DNA of 64,000 nt from assembly GCA_036435485.1 (NCBI GenBank), contig CM071595.1, forward strand, positions 10,034,001 to 10,098,000, in the 5' to 3' direction. Below the pieces are notes generated by a model that saw only the letters and a program-made list of their open reading frames with translations, did not search any database and had not been told where the DNA came from. This stretch comes from Saposhnikovia divaricata. Lineage: Eukaryota; Streptophyta; Magnoliopsida; Apiales; Apiaceae. The position numbers were made by a program, and so were the translations under genes. Each line of letters opens with the position of its first letter. Within the stretch, counting starts at the first letter, position 1. This document shows, one piece after another, positions 35,532 to 46,448 of this stretch.

Positions 35532-37561
35532 CTGCATTATAATTTAAAATTGAGTGTCTCATAATATTTTACAAAGACTAACCCAATTTTTTAACTAATA
35601 ATATGAATCAAGATACTTCGAGAAGGCTAGTGATCTAAATTTTAGACCCTTCAGTAGAGCTGTAGAGGGCAAAAATATACAAAGAGGCAGGTTTTTTAAC
35701 TTTTATGGCTCAAGTTTCAAACATGTATCAATACAGAAACATACCAAGTGGATACATATGTAAATACCTTGGAAGAAGTTGACAGGTTAATAGACTATGA
35801 ATAAGGCACAACAACTTTATAGCATGAAGTTAACAACCTTGCAACAGAAATCTGGTCTGTTGACAAAAAAACCCAGCTGCATGCCTTCATATAAATTGAC
35901 ATAGGGCCTGAAGAAGCTAAAGACGAAGCATAAGAGTTTGCCAATTAGGGGCACAAATATTTAAGTAAGCCACATAAGTGTAAGAAAGTAAAAGAGCACT
36001 TTTTTAGATTGAACTTACAATTCACTACAAGTGTGACATGATTGATGGAAATACATACATAAAGATTGGACTTTGCAGGGTTTTAGCTCTTCAATACAAT
36101 AATATTAGTTATGTATTCCAGACTTTCGACAGTAACGGACAAGACAAGCTTATAAAACATATAGCTCGGGCAAAGGCGACTTATTTTACCTTATATATTT
36201 ACTTTTTGTTGTGAAGCAGAAGGGGCCAAATGGAAAATAGTTCGATCACACGAGATTTTCCAGTTGCGAAGACTGCCTATACTTTTCTGAGGGATAACAT
36301 TTCATCTTCCTTCGTTTATCCTGGGTGGAACAAGGGGCGTATTATCTGTCAGCGGCCTCAACTTAAGCGTATTTTATCTGGTAAGGACTCACCTCAAGGA
36401 GCTATTAAAGGTGAAGATATGATAACCCTAAGAAACACCCCTTTTCCTCCGGAAAGAAGAGAACCCCTAGGTAACAGCAACCAAAGTCAAAATGGGAGTG
36501 TAGAGTCGGAAACAAATAACAGAAATAAATCAGAGCTTATTACTAGTGGAGTTTAGGTCAACCAACAAATGGGAATTTAGCAATCAGTGGCTATGTTTGA
36601 TACTGGAGTGTTTACCCCAGTCTGTTGAATGGAGCCAAATTGTGATACTCAATTCTGTCACTAGATAAGTGCATAATGAGTTCATGATATCTGTCAGAGC
36701 TGAAAAATAATCACACTGGCTTTCATTGTTTTAACCCTGGTGAAGTCTAGTTGGGGTTGTGACCTACTGGTAATTCAAGCCAATTTTGATCTCTGGCTCC
36801 ATCTCAGGTTAAGAATACAGAGGTGATAAAGATTTTGTTTGTAGAGTCCAACAAGAAGGACGTCATGTATAAATGTACCTTGTTCTGTACAAGATTTTAG
36901 TAGAATAAGAGCAGTTAGGGCTGATATTGACAGTTTGGCACATCCAATTCCAAATAGAAAAAGACCAAAAAAAAATTGATCCTTAACTACAAAATATTTG
37001 TAGAGTTATCTGCCAAAAACCAATAAAAAATGCGATTTTTTTGCAGTTTAACATGTAGTATCTTATACTTTAGACAAACACTTTTGAGTTCCAACATTAT
37101 GAGTTCAATACTTTCAACAAACGAACATAATTTCCACTATAAATCATACACACACATTTGTATCTGATAAAAGTTAAGATTTGCCTGATGAAAACCATGG
37201 ACCTGCAATTTGCATATTCCTTACTGAATAGGGCTCCCTTGTCAAAAATCTGTTTCATTCTCAATAGTCTATTCCAAACTCAGTGAAATATATCTTACAG
37301 GTACTATGTCATTCTAGCTAGGGGTGAGCACTTCTTTCAGAAGCAAAGAACTGAATACCAGAAAGCATAAATTTCAAAAACCAAACCGTTTTTTATCGAT
37401 TCCATGAAATGAATTTAGTTAATTTAACTTTATTACCTGAGAAATAAATTTATTAGATCATAGAAATCAATAAACAAATTAGATTTTTCTTTACTTCAGC
37501 TAAAATGTTCATGGCATGGAAATCAATAACCAAAGTAGAAAACTACCTACTTCTGCTAAAA
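35532..37561. other. CACTA internal region between the two genes
   Basis: Upstream exons of the TNP1/ULP1 gene may lie here but I could not place them. The only sizeable frame is the plus-strand one at 36230. The rest shows nothing recognisable. Confidence 0.5.
36230..36556 (+). CDS. Unknown 108-aa frame on the opposite strand inside CACTA
   Basis: It runs from ATG (MENSSITRDFPVAK) to TAG at 36554-36556. The composition is hydrophilic, with SSFVYPGWNKG and NTPFPPERREPL and an Asn/Ser-rich C terminus. No domain is recognised. It lies on the strand opposite to both CACTA genes. It could be a captured host exon or chance; there is no supporting splice or promoter evidence. Confidence 0.25.
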   Translation: MENSSITRDFPVAKTAYTFLRDNISSSFVYPGWNKGRIICQRPQLKRILSGKDSPQGAIKGEDMITLRNTPFPPERREPLGNSNQSQNGSVESETNNRNKSELITSGV

Positions 37562-39385
37562 TCAGACTTGACGATCAATCCATAGCCCTTCTTGATGGTC
37601 ACTACGTGCATAATTTATATCTATGTTGTCATCCCTCAACGTAGGTAGACCAATTGAGAAAGGGGGATTCTCATCAAATTGATTATACTCTTCCTCGTCT
37701 TCAACATTATCAATTCCAAGAATCCGTCGCTTGCTTTGAAGAACAATGGACCACCTAGAATCAGCAGAGTCTCGAATATAGAAAACCTGCTTAACTTGTG
37801 TAGCAAAAATGAATGGGTCATCTTCGTGACCAAACCGTGTAAAGTCAACCAAAGTGAAGCCTGACTCATCCACTCGAACACCACGCCTGACATCGAACCA
37901 TTTACATTTGAAGAGAGCAACTTTAAAATCTTTGTAGTCGAGCTCCCAAATTTCTTCAATCAACCCATAATATGACTTTTTAACATCCCGTGATGTCATG
38001 GAATTGCCTCTATCAAATTCTGTTGAAGAAGCTTCTACACATACCCCGCTATTTTGCACGGTGCTCTTGTCATCTTGACATTGTGTATAAAAAGTATACC
38101 CATCAACATCATATCCTTTATAAGATGTCACTGGCATGTCTGGACCATATGCCAACCATTTTAGTGTATTAGAAACGGTGGTAGGACTTTCCGAATATTG
38201 AGACATTACTCGATCTTTAAACCAATTAACAAACGAGCGATTGTGTTCAGTTGTTACCCACTTGCCACTCTTAGGGGGATGCATTTGTCGAATCTGGCCT
38301 ATGTGTTCTTGCAAGTAAGGATTAACTTCCATCATGTGTTGCAATACAAATAGATGGGCTCTTTCACATATTCCAGCACTAGGAGAGATCATTTTATGTC
38401 CCAATGTACCTTGACCTTCAAGTCTTCCTTCGTGACGAGATCTTGGAATTCCAACTGGATCGGAAGATGCTAAATAGTCTGTGGAAAATTCAATAGTCTC
38501 TTCAACCGAATACCCTTCAACTATGCTGGCTTCAGGTAGACGTCGATTTCTCACATATGCTTTTAAGATGCACAAGAATCTCTCAAAAGGATACATTTGC
38601 CGCACATATAAGGGACCACAAATTTTAATCTCTCTAACTAGGTGAATCACTAAATGCACCATAATGTCAAAGAATGGATGAAAAAAATACATTTCAAATT
38701 CACCAAGTGTCACAATAATATCAGATTATAATTTGTCCAGTGTCATGGGATCAATCACCTTACTGCATATAGCATTAAAGAAGAAACACAGTTTGGTGAT
38801 AACCAATCTCACATCCTTTGGCAATATGCCTCGAATTGCAACCGGCAGTAGATGTTGCATTAACACGTGGCAATCATGTGACTTCATCCCTACCAGCTTC
38901 AAATATTTCATTGAGACAATGTTTTTTGGGTTTGAGGAATATCCAGTTGGAACTTTCACACTAGATAAACACTCACAAAAGCTGATTTTCTCTTTTCTGG
39001 ACAAAGTAAAGCAAGCCGGAGGTAGATATGCACGTTTACCAGATTGTTGAGGCGCTAACTCTGCCCGTACACCCATCTCTTCCAGGTCTAATCTTGCATT
39101 CATCCCATCCTTTGTCTTGCCCGGAATATTCAAAAGTATCCCAATAATGCTTTCACAGACATTTTTTTCGATATGCATAAAATCAAGACAATGTCTAACT
39201 TGCAAGTGTTCCCAGTATGGAAGATCCCAAAATATAGATCTCTTCTTCCAAAGACTGTTCGGAGTTGGCTTTTTATACAACTTCCCAAGTACAACATTAA
39301 TATCTTTAACTCTTTCAAAAACCTCCTTCCCGGTTAAAGGCAAAAGAGCCACTCGAGTCTCGATAGTCCCGTCGAAATCTCTTTT
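37562..39385 (-). pseudogene. Tnp2 CACTA transposase, 3' half (DUF4218 and DUF4216)
   Basis: This is the continuation of the minus-strand gene at 54828-53394 after the copia insertion. It begins RDFDGTIETR right at the junction. It then reads FWDLPYWEHLQVRHCLDFMHIEKNVCESIIG (end of the transposase core), a DUF4218 region (MQHLLPVAIRGILP, MYFFHPFFDIMVHL, MYPFERFLCILKAYVRN) and a DUF4216 region (FKCKWFDVRRGVRVDESGFTLVDF, QVKQVFYIRD). It ends with TGA at 37562-37564. One in-frame TAA at 38726-38728, where relatives have Gln (CAA to TAA), splits it. Otherwise the frame is open. This part of the CACTA protein completes the DDE-type transposase. Confidence 0.9.
39381..39385 (+). repeat. Target-site duplication CTTTT, left copy
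   Basis: CTTTT precedes TGTTAGTCAC and recurs at 53394-53398. Removing the copia element and one copy rejoins the transposase (RKRKRDFDG). Confidence 0.95.
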
Positions 39386-40664
39386 TGTTAGTCACAGAGG
39401 CATGCCTGAATACATCTAATAACAAGCCCAAGTGGTTCGTAATGCTATGCATTACCTACATGACCTCTTAACTGAGGGAACCTCTAGTTGTAGAGTTTCT
39501 ACTTGTTTGTACTATGTAATAGGCATCAAATTCTATCTGTGTAACTGTTCCTACTAAGTCAAGAATAAAGCTTGAAAGAAGTTCTAAGGTTCATGCCTCA
39601 AGCAAGGAAATGAAGACTGTCAAATAATCACAGTTGGGATTTGAAGAATTGAAGAAATGAAGAAATTGCCTAAGTACTAATTCAAGAAGTACATTTGTTT
39701 ATTCGAGAAGTCTAGCATTCGAGAAGTCTGGAGTTCGATATCTCAGAAGACACTATTCGATATCTCTCGATATCTCATTCGATATCTCAGGGATTCGATA
39801 TGTCTATTACACGGTTCGAGAACTCAAGGAGTCAACAGTTCGAGTTCTCAAAGGGTCAACAAGTCAATGCTACATTCGATATCTCAAAGACTCAATATGC
39901 TATTCGATATCTCAGGGATTCGATATGTCAAAATGCTCTATTCGATATCTCAAGGAGTCCCAGAGAAAAGAGCTATTCGAGAAGTGATTCGATATGTCAA
40001 GATAACACTATTCGAGAACTCAGAGTTATCGATCAAGTCAACTCCAGTTCTCGAATCACTCACTTAGTCACTTCTCGAATACATTCTTGAGGACAAAATA
40101 CTGAAGAATTGTACAAGTCAGAAACCTGCAACAAGCCAGGATACTTTATTTGACTCTGTCCTATAAAGCATGCTGGAAAGCCTACAAAGAAGCTTGGAGA
40201 GATAAGACAAGGGACAAGGAGCTGAAGAAGTGGATCTAAACAGGCTTTTCAAAGTCAAATCTGTAGCCGTTTGGACTCTTACTAAAATGAGATAGACAGA
40301 CTGGAAAGTGTTTTTGTTTTTACCTACCTCATTTGTAGTAAGTGGGTGTATCCATGTCTATAAGGATACAGCCTCACTTCCTTAGCTGTTAAGGTGTTGA
40401 AGTTTCTCAAATACCCAGAAAATATCTCTCTGAGAAAAACGAAGCTGAGAATACTATCATTTGTATTCACAGATTGTAGCAAAATCTTTATCTAATAAAA
40501 TATTAGATTAAAGTGATATTGTGTTGTGTTTGTCTTTAATTATCCGCATCTTCATATCTCACACACTCATCACTTATCTTGCTGCAAAGATTCAAGAACG
40601 AAGAAAAGTTCAAGAATCCATTCACCCCCCCTCTGTATTCTTTTACTGTATTCAATACTCAACA
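39386..40664 (+). repeat. 5' LTR of first copia element
   Basis: It runs TGTTAGTCAC to ATACTCAACA. The upstream half holds a motif array (39700-40080). TATAAAG at 40162-40168 is the likely TATA box and AATAAAAT at 40495 a possible poly-A signal. A TTCACCCCCCC run lies near the 3' end. The sequence is nearly the same as 52113-53393. Confidence 0.95.
39700..40080 (+). promoter_or_regulatory. LTR motif array: TTCGATAT and TTCGAGAA/TTCTCGAA
   Basis: I count nine TTCGATAT copies, mostly followed by CTC or GTC, plus five TTCGAGAA (39702, 39718, 39815, 39976, 40011) and two TTCTCGAA (40048, 40072) within 380 bases upstream of the presumed TATA box. TTCnnGAA is the dimer core of heat-shock elements, so a stress-responsive enhancer is possible, but no full three-unit element is seen. 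The array is preserved in the 3' LTR. Confidence 0.7.
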
Positions 40665-40666
40665 AG

Positions 40667-40678
40667 TGGTATCAGAGC
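40667..40678 (+). promoter_or_regulatory. Primer-binding site of first copia element
   Basis: TGGTATCAGAGC, two bases after the 5' LTR, complementary to initiator tRNA-Met. Gag starts only 29 bases later, so the leader is very short. Confidence 0.93.
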
Positions 40679-40707
40679 AGGCTGTTTAATCTAAACAGAA
40701 AACGATC

Positions 40708-43209
40708 ATGAGTTCGAATACACCAAAGACTACAGGTACGGTAAAGGTCCCTAAGTTCGACAAAGAGAATTACAACCTCTGGAAAATAAAAATGCTGTTG
40801 TTCATCAAAGCTGCCAATCCTCTCTACCCTGACATTCTCAAGAATGGTCCATTCGTACCACAACAAGAAGTTGCTGAATCCACAGTGGGCGCAGTAGTCA
40901 TTCCTAGGTCATACGTTCCAAAAGAGCCATCCAAATGGACGGACTCAGAGAAGGAAAAGATTGCCCTAGACAGCCACCTCATGTTGTTAATCATAGACTC
41001 CATGGATATGTCGATGTTTGCCAACATAGCATCATGCAAATCAGCCAAGGACATGTGGAATCACATCGAGGTGTTATGTGAAGGGACAGAGGAGGTAAGA
41101 GAAAATAAGAAACAGATACTGGTCACACAGTATGAGGCGTTCATGGCACAGTCCAAGGAAAGTATCACTGATATGTTTGAAAGATTTCACAAGCTGGTGA
41201 CTGAGCTCCAAATGAATGGGAAGGTTTACAACACTAAGGAATTAAATATGAAGTTTCTACTATCGTCACCAAACCATCTAGAGCAAAGGGTCATATCCCT
41301 AAGAGAAAGAGATTTGAACAAAGTCACGTATGATGTGCTCTATGGGGTTTTAAAGACACACGAGCTTGAGTTGCTTCAAAAGAGGGCTATCCAAGCTAAC
41401 CAAGGCAGAATGATAAACACATCATGTGCCTTGATTGTCAACAAATCTATTCAAGACCTGGAAGCATCTGCAAGTCAGCTGAGAATAGAAGAGATAGTAG
41501 ATGATGAAGAAACTGAGGAAGTAGTGACTGAACCTGCTGATGACAAGGAAGAAGATGAGTTCTACACTCTTGAAGAGCTGGATGGCATGGAAAATACATC
41601 ATATGCTTTTATGGCTAGAAAATTCCCAAACATCAGATTCAAGAGGAATCAGCCCTTCAAGCCTAGACCTCAAAATCATTCATTCAACAAGAGCAAGGCA
41701 CCTATGAAAACAAACAAGAACAGATTCAAAACCAGCTATGTGGATAGGTCATCTGTAAGATGTTACAGATGCAATGACCTAGGGCATTTTGCCAGTGAAT
41801 GCAAGAAGCCTAAAAAGAAGGATAAGGAGTTTCTTGAGCTTGAAGCTAAGTATGAGGCCCTTCTAAAGAAGCAGACACCAGGTAAGGCTTACATAGCTGA
41901 AGGGAAGTGTTGGGATGATTCTGACAGTGATGGGGAAGAACAAGAATTCTGCAACTATGCCTTGATGGCCAATTCCAAGGAAGAACCATCTGCATCAGAC
42001 TCACAGGTACCATCTCTCACTACCATAGACATGTCTGTTTCTGAATATAAATCTTTGGTTGAACAACTATCCGTTGAGATGTTTAACATTCATACTAGTA
42101 TGACTGCTGCTAATGAAGAGATTGCTAAACTGTCTACTAGGAATGAACTGTTAAATAAGAGAAATGAGGAACTAGAGCTAACTACTGTGCAAATAGAAAA
42201 TCTTAAACAAGAGATTGAGTATCTAAAGAATAAAGTTCTATGTGCTAGTCAAGTTGAGAAAGCTCTTAGGGATGAATTAGCTGAAAATGAATTTAAGTTG
42301 AAGACATTAAAGAATTCCTCTAGTCTATTGCAGTCTTATCATGAGAAAAATCTAGCTAGACCTAAGGCTGCCATTGGACTTGATTATGACACTCTTAAAC
42401 AGAGGAAAGGCTATGCAGTCATTGAAGATGACATTGTTGTTCAAGAGGAGGTGCCTCAGGTTTTGAAAAAGACTGAGAATCCAATATTTAAAACACCAAC
42501 ACTTGAGATTGATGAGGATGCCTTACTCATCAAGCAAATGTTGGAGGATGAAGATGAGGCACAATCAAATGAACAACAAGCATCCTCTGAGAGTAAGAAT
42601 GTCAAAACCAAAGCCAAGGAGCCAGTAGGAGGTAGACCTAGACTTGAGAAATCTGTAAATTTTGTTTCAGCTGGAAATTATGAGACTAAGAAGAAAGTGA
42701 CTAATAAGAGACCAAACATGAATGGCAAATTAGGGATTAACAAAGATAACAACTATGCTTATGTGCCAAATGCCCCTAGGAAAGTTTGTCAAAATTGTTT
42801 TAGCTCTAATCATTTGACTCATGCTTGCAAGAAACCATCTGGTAGTGTTGCTAAACCATTCTATGATTGCTCTGTGCCTTTAAGACATAGAGACTCTCCT
42901 TTCTGTGATAAACTTGATTGTATGCCATGTAACATGAATTTGATGACTAGTTGTTTTAATTTGAGAAGACAATTCATGGAGGGCTGTATCAATCATAATG
43001 TTCACACACACTACACAAGGACAAAGTCTTCAAGTCCTCCTAAAGTTAGGAAGGTACCTCTGTCACCTAAGTCTAAGAACCCTGATTCTAAGACTCCCAA
43101 CAGTGACAAGAAGACCAACATCAATAAAACTGATAAGCATGCTGATTTTGATAAAACTGTCACTAAGTCACATGGACCCAAACTCGTTTGGGTACCAAAG
43201 GAGAAGTAA
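40708..43209 (+). CDS. gag: Gag polyprotein of first copia element (833 aa)
   Basis: The N terminus (VPKFDKENYNLWKIKMLLFI) is the copia gag entry domain and builds the particle. UBN2-like capsid sequence follows, with a CYRCNDLGHFASEC knuckle (CX2CX4HX4C) near residue 351, acidic patches, and a coiled coil at about 445-550 (LSTRNELLNKRNEELELT, LKQEIEYLKNKV). A second knuckle, CQNCFSSNHLTHAC, lies near 694 and a Cys-rich CDKLDCMPCNM further on. The end (GPKLVWVPKEK, TAA 43207-43209) is conserved in the second copia element (GPNQSWVPKNV). It is far longer than usual copia gags of 300-400 residues. The pol frame lies -1 relative to it. It is intact. Confidence 0.93.
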   Translation: MSSNTPKTTGTVKVPKFDKENYNLWKIKMLLFIKAANPLYPDILKNGPFVPQQEVAESTVGAVVIPRSYVPKEPSKWTDSEKEKIALDSHLMLLIIDSMDMSMFANIASCKSAKDMWNHIEVLCEGTEEVRENKKQILVTQYEAFMAQSKESITDMFERFHKLVTELQMNGKVYNTKELNMKFLLSSPNHLEQRVISLRERDLNKVTYDVLYGVLKTHELELLQKRAIQANQGRMINTSCALIVNKSIQDLEASASQLRIEEIVDDEETEEVVTEPADDKEEDEFYTLEELDGMENTSYAFMARKFPNIRFKRNQPFKPRPQNHSFNKSKAPMKTNKNRFKTSYVDRSSVRCYRCNDLGHFASECKKPKKKDKEFLELEAKYEALLKKQTPGKAYIAEGKCWDDSDSDGEEQEFCNYALMANSKEEPSASDSQVPSLTTIDMSVSEYKSLVEQLSVEMFNIHTSMTAANEEIAKLSTRNELLNKRNEELELTTVQIENLKQEIEYLKNKVLCASQVEKALRDELAENEFKLKTLKNSSSLLQSYHEKNLARPKAAIGLDYDTLKQRKGYAVIEDDIVVQEEVPQVLKKTENPIFKTPTLEIDEDALLIKQMLEDEDEAQSNEQQASSESKNVKTKAKEPVGGRPRLEKSVNFVSAGNYETKKKVTNKRPNMNGKLGINKDNNYAYVPNAPRKVCQNCFSSNHLTHACKKPSGSVAKPFYDCSVPLRHRDSPFCDKLDCMPCNMNLMTSCFNLRRQFMEGCINHNVHTHYTRTKSSSPPKVRKVPLSPKSKNPDSKTPNSDKKTNINKTDKHADFDKTVTKSHGPKLVWVPKEK

Positions 43210-46200
43210 TACTTTTGTGTTTGCAGGGCAAAGAAAGTAAAAAGAAGGTCATGTGGATTTTGGACAGTGGATGCTCAAATCATATGACTGGTGATATGGC
43301 CCTGCTATCACAGTATGAGGAAAAGGCTGGCCCAATGGTTGCTTTTGGAGATGACAGCATTGGCAACACACTGGGATATGGCAAGTTGGAAATTGGAAAT
43401 GTCATCATTGAGAATGTAGCACTGGTCAAGGGGCTCAAGCATAATCTACTGAGTGTTGGTCAATTCACTGACAGAGGCTTCAAAGTGAACTTTGACAAAG
43501 ATGAATGTTTGATCACCCACAAGAAGACTGGTGATTTTGCTCTGTCTGGAGTAAGGAAGGGAAGCCTGTTTGTAGCCAATATGGACTCTGCAAGCAAGGA
43601 CACAATTTGTTGCTTCTACTCAAAAGCATCAAATGAAGACAGTTGGCTGTGGCACAAGAAGCTATCACACCTGAACTTCAAAGCCATTAATTCCCTAGTC
43701 AAAAGGGAGTTAGTGAGAGGCATGCCCACACTTGAATTCTGTCAAGAAGGAGTGTGTGAGGCGTGTCAAAAGGGAAAAATGAAAAGATCAAGCCACAAGT
43801 CAAAAACAGTGACATCTATAACCAAACCCCTGCAACTGATTCATATGGATTTGTTTGGGCCTGTCAATATTATGTCACTAGGAAGGAAGAAGTATGCTCT
43901 AGTGATGGTTGATGATTTTACAAGGTATACATGGGTAGAATTTCTGGCATCAAAGGATGAGGCTCCACAAGTAATCATTGAGCACATAAAGAAAGTTGAC
44001 AAAGAAGCAAAGGCCATAAATGCAAGTGTGATTGCATTAAGAAGTGATAATGGGACAGAATTCAGAAATGCCATGCTTGGAGCATTCTGCAAAGAAAATG
44101 GTGTTTCTCAACAATTCTCAGCTCCAAGGACCCCACAACAAAATGGAGTTGTTGAGAGAAAGAATAGGACTCTGATAGAGGCTGCTAGAACAATGCTACT
44201 TGATGCAAAGATGCCTACATGTTTTTGGGCTGAGGCTGTGAGCACTGCATGCTACATCCAAAACAGAACCCTCATCAACAAAAACACTGGAAAGACACCT
44301 TACAACTTGATGACTGGAAAGAAGCCTACTCTAAAGTATGTTCATACTTTTGGAAGCAAGTGCTTTGTGCTAAAAGATAATTCAGAATATGTTGGAAAGT
44401 TTGATGCAAAGGCATTTGAAGGAATCTTTCTTGGCTACTCTATGGAAAGAATTGCATACAAAGTTTATGTCATTTGTCAAAAGAAAGTAATGGAGAGCAC
44501 AGATGTAACATTTGATGACAGCAAACTACCTGGATTAGAAGAAGCCAATGATGAAGATAAAGATCCCTTGAAGTTTGACAATCTAGATGATTCTGATGAG
44601 GAGATTGAAAGTGAATCTGAACTCATAATCCAACAAACTCAAGTGAATGAAGAACCTGTGTCAACCAACAATGAAGAAACAAGCATCCAAGATACACCTG
44701 TGAGGAGTGACAACTTCACAGGGGGAGGAAATGTAGATGATCATGATCTAAATGATGAAGCAACATCAAGGATGAGAAATCAATCTGAACATACAAGGAA
44801 ATGGGATAGATCACACACTGCAGATCAGATAATTGGAAATCCAAATGCAGGAGTAAGGACAAGGAGAGCAACTATAAATGAATGTCTCTATGGCTGCTTT
44901 CTATCCCAAGTTGAGCCTAAGAAACTTGATGATGCATTGTTGGATCCTGACTGGATAATTGCTATGCAAGAGGAGCTAAATCAATTTGAAAGGAGCAAAG
45001 TATGGGAACTAGTGCCTGCACCAAAGGATAGAACCGTTGTTGGAACTAAATGGGTTCTAAGGAATAAGATGGATGAAAATGGTGTAGTCATAAGAAACAA
45101 AGCAAGGTTGGTTGCAAAAGGATACTCTCAACAGGAAGGTATTGACTATGATGAGACCTTTGCCCCTGTTGCTAGACTAGAAGCCATCAGAATTTTCTTG
45201 GCATTTGCTGCACATTCTAATTTCAAGGTCTATCAAATGGATGTCAAGAGTGCATTCCTGAATGGGGAGTTGGAAGAAGAAGTATATGTGCAACAACCAC
45301 CTGGCTTTGAGGATCCACAGTTTCCCCACTTTGTCTACAGATTACTTAAAGCATTGTATGGACTCAAGCAAGCTCCTAGGGCATGGTATGACACACTATC
45401 ACAATTTCTACTGGAGAATCAATTCACTAGAGGCACACTGGACAAGACACTGTTCTACAAGAAACATGGTGATGATATTATCCTAGTTCAAATCTATGTG
45501 GATGATATCATATTTGGCTCTACAAATGAGGAGCTGTGTGAAAAATTCTCTAAGCTCATGCAAAGCAGATATGAGATGAGTATGATGGGAGAATTAACAT
45601 TCTTTCTTGGACTGCAAGTTAGTCAAAGGAAGGATGGCATTTTTATAAGTCAAACCAAATACATTAAAGATTTACTGAAGAAATTTGATTTGGAAGAATG
45701 TTCACCTGCGAAGACACCCATGGCCACTGCCACCAAGTTAGATGATGACGCTAAGGGCAAAAAGGTAAATATCTCAATCTACAGAGGCATGGTTGGTTCT
45801 CTACTCTACCTCACTGCTAGTAGGCCAGATATCATGTTTGCTACATGCTTATGTGCAAGGTTTCAATCAAACCCAAAGGAATCACACATGATAGCAATAA
45901 AAAGGATCTTCAAATATCTGAAAGGCACACCAAACTTGGGGTTATGGTATCCTAAGGACACAGGGTTCAATCTGGTTGGTTATTCTGATGCTGATTATGC
46001 TGGATGCAGAGTGGATAGGAAAAGCACATCAGGTAGCTGCCAGTTTCTTGGACAAAGGTTAGTCTCTTGGTACAGCAAGAAACAACAATCTGTGTCAACT
46101 TCCACAGCTGAAGCTGAATACATAGATGCTGGAAGTTGTTGTGCTCAAGTGCTTTGGATTAGAAACCAACTTAGAGATTATGGACTTGTGTTGGAAAGAA

Positions 46201-46448
46201 TTCCTATCATGTGTGACAACACAAGTGCAATCTCTATAGTTGCCAATCCTGTCAATCATTCTAGGACAAAGCACATTGACATCAGATATCATTTCATTAG
46301 AGAACATGCAACTAATGGAACCATTGAGTTGCATTATGTCTCTACAGAAAAACAACTAGCTGACATATTCACTAAGCCATTAGATGAAGCCACCTTCACT
46401 AGGCTGGTCAGTGAGATTGGAATGCTGAATTCTTCGAATTCTGGCTAA
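43167..46448 (+). CDS. pol: Pol polyprotein of first copia element: PR, IN, RT, RNase H
   Basis: The frame is open from 43167 (after TAA 43164) and has no ATG before VMWILDSG, so it needs fusion to gag by -1 shift, splicing or internal initiation. Domains follow in order: aspartic protease WILDSGCSNHMTG; GAG-pre-integrase (WLWHKKLSHLNF, CEACQKGKMKR); integrase with Asp in HMDLFGP, Asp in RSDNGTEF and Glu in VVERKNRTL; RT (TKWVLRNKMDENG, QMDVKSAFLNGEL, LYGLKQAPRAWY, catalytic IYVDDIIFGS); and RNase H (GYSDADYAGCRVDRKSTSG, STAEAEYIDAG, KHIDIRYHFIRE). It ends at TAA 46446-46448 with no internal stop. All catalytic residues are visible, so it is likely functional. Confidence 0.95.
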   Translation, partial: VTWTQTRLGTKGEVILLCLQGKESKKKVMWILDSGCSNHMTGDMALLSQYEEKAGPMVAFGDDSIGNTLGYGKLEIGNVIIENVALVKGLKHNLLSVGQFTDRGFKVNFDKDECLITHKKTGDFALSGVRKGSLFVANMDSASKDTICCFYSKASNEDSWLWHKKLSHLNFKAINSLVKRELVRGMPTLEFCQEGVCEACQKGKMKRSSHKSKTVTSITKPLQLIHMDLFGPVNIMSLGRKKYALVMVDDFTRYTWVEFLASKDEAPQVIIEHIKKVDKEAKAINASVIALRSDNGTEFRNAMLGAFCKENGVSQQFSAPRTPQQNGVVERKNRTLIEAARTMLLDAKMPTCFWAEAVSTACYIQNRTLINKNTGKTPYNLMTGKKPTLKYVHTFGSKCFVLKDNSEYVGKFDAKAFEGIFLGYSMERIAYKVYVICQKKVMESTDVTFDDSKLPGLEEANDEDKDPLKFDNLDDSDEEIESESELIIQQTQVNEEPVSTNNEETSIQDTPVRSDNFTGGGNVDDHDLNDEATSRMRNQSEHTRKWDRSHTADQIIGNPNAGVRTRRATINECLYGCFLSQVEPKKLDDALLDPDWIIAMQEELNQFERSKVWELVPAPKDRTVVGTKWVLRNKMDENGVVIRNKARLVAKGYSQQEGIDYDETFAPVARLEAIRIFLAFAAHSNFKVYQMDVKSAFLNGELEEEVYVQQPPGFEDPQFPHFVYRLLKALYGLKQAPRAWYDTLSQFLLENQFTRGTLDKTLFYKKHGDDIILVQIYVDDIIFGSTNEELCEKFSKLMQSRYEMSMMGELTFFLGLQVSQRKDGIFISQTKYIKDLLKKFDLEECSPAKTPMATATKLDDDAKGKKVNISIYRGMVGSLLYLTASRPDIMFATCLCARFQSNPKESHMIAIKRIFKYLKGTPNLGLWYPKDTGFNLVGYSDADYAGCRVDRKSTSGSCQFLGQRLVSWYSKKQQSVSTSTAEAEYIDAGSCCAQVLWIRNQLRDYGLVLERIPIMCDNTSAISIVANPVNHSRTKHIDIRYHFIREHATNGTIELHYVSTEKQLADIFTKPLDEATFTRLVSEIGMLNSSNSG
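43240..43246 (+). promoter_or_regulatory. Possible 3' splice acceptor at gag-pol junction
   Basis: TTTTGTGTTTGCAG followed by GGC lies about 30 bases after the gag stop region, inside the pol frame. The same T-rich TTGCAG then GGC layout occurs in the second copia element at 63325-63333. No donor was assigned. It is an inference only. Confidence 0.35.

Noticed and set aside
39800..40090. 96-aa frame in the first copia LTR (also 52527-52817)
   Set aside because: It is a translation of the TTCGATATCTC motif array; repeats of SRSQ/FDIS type reflect the DNA repeat, not a protein.
43164..43209. Canonical -1 slippery heptamer at the copia gag-pol overlap
   Set aside because: I checked the overlap codon by codon and found no X XXY YYZ sequence in the gag frame; the closest strings do not allow both tRNAs to re-pair.
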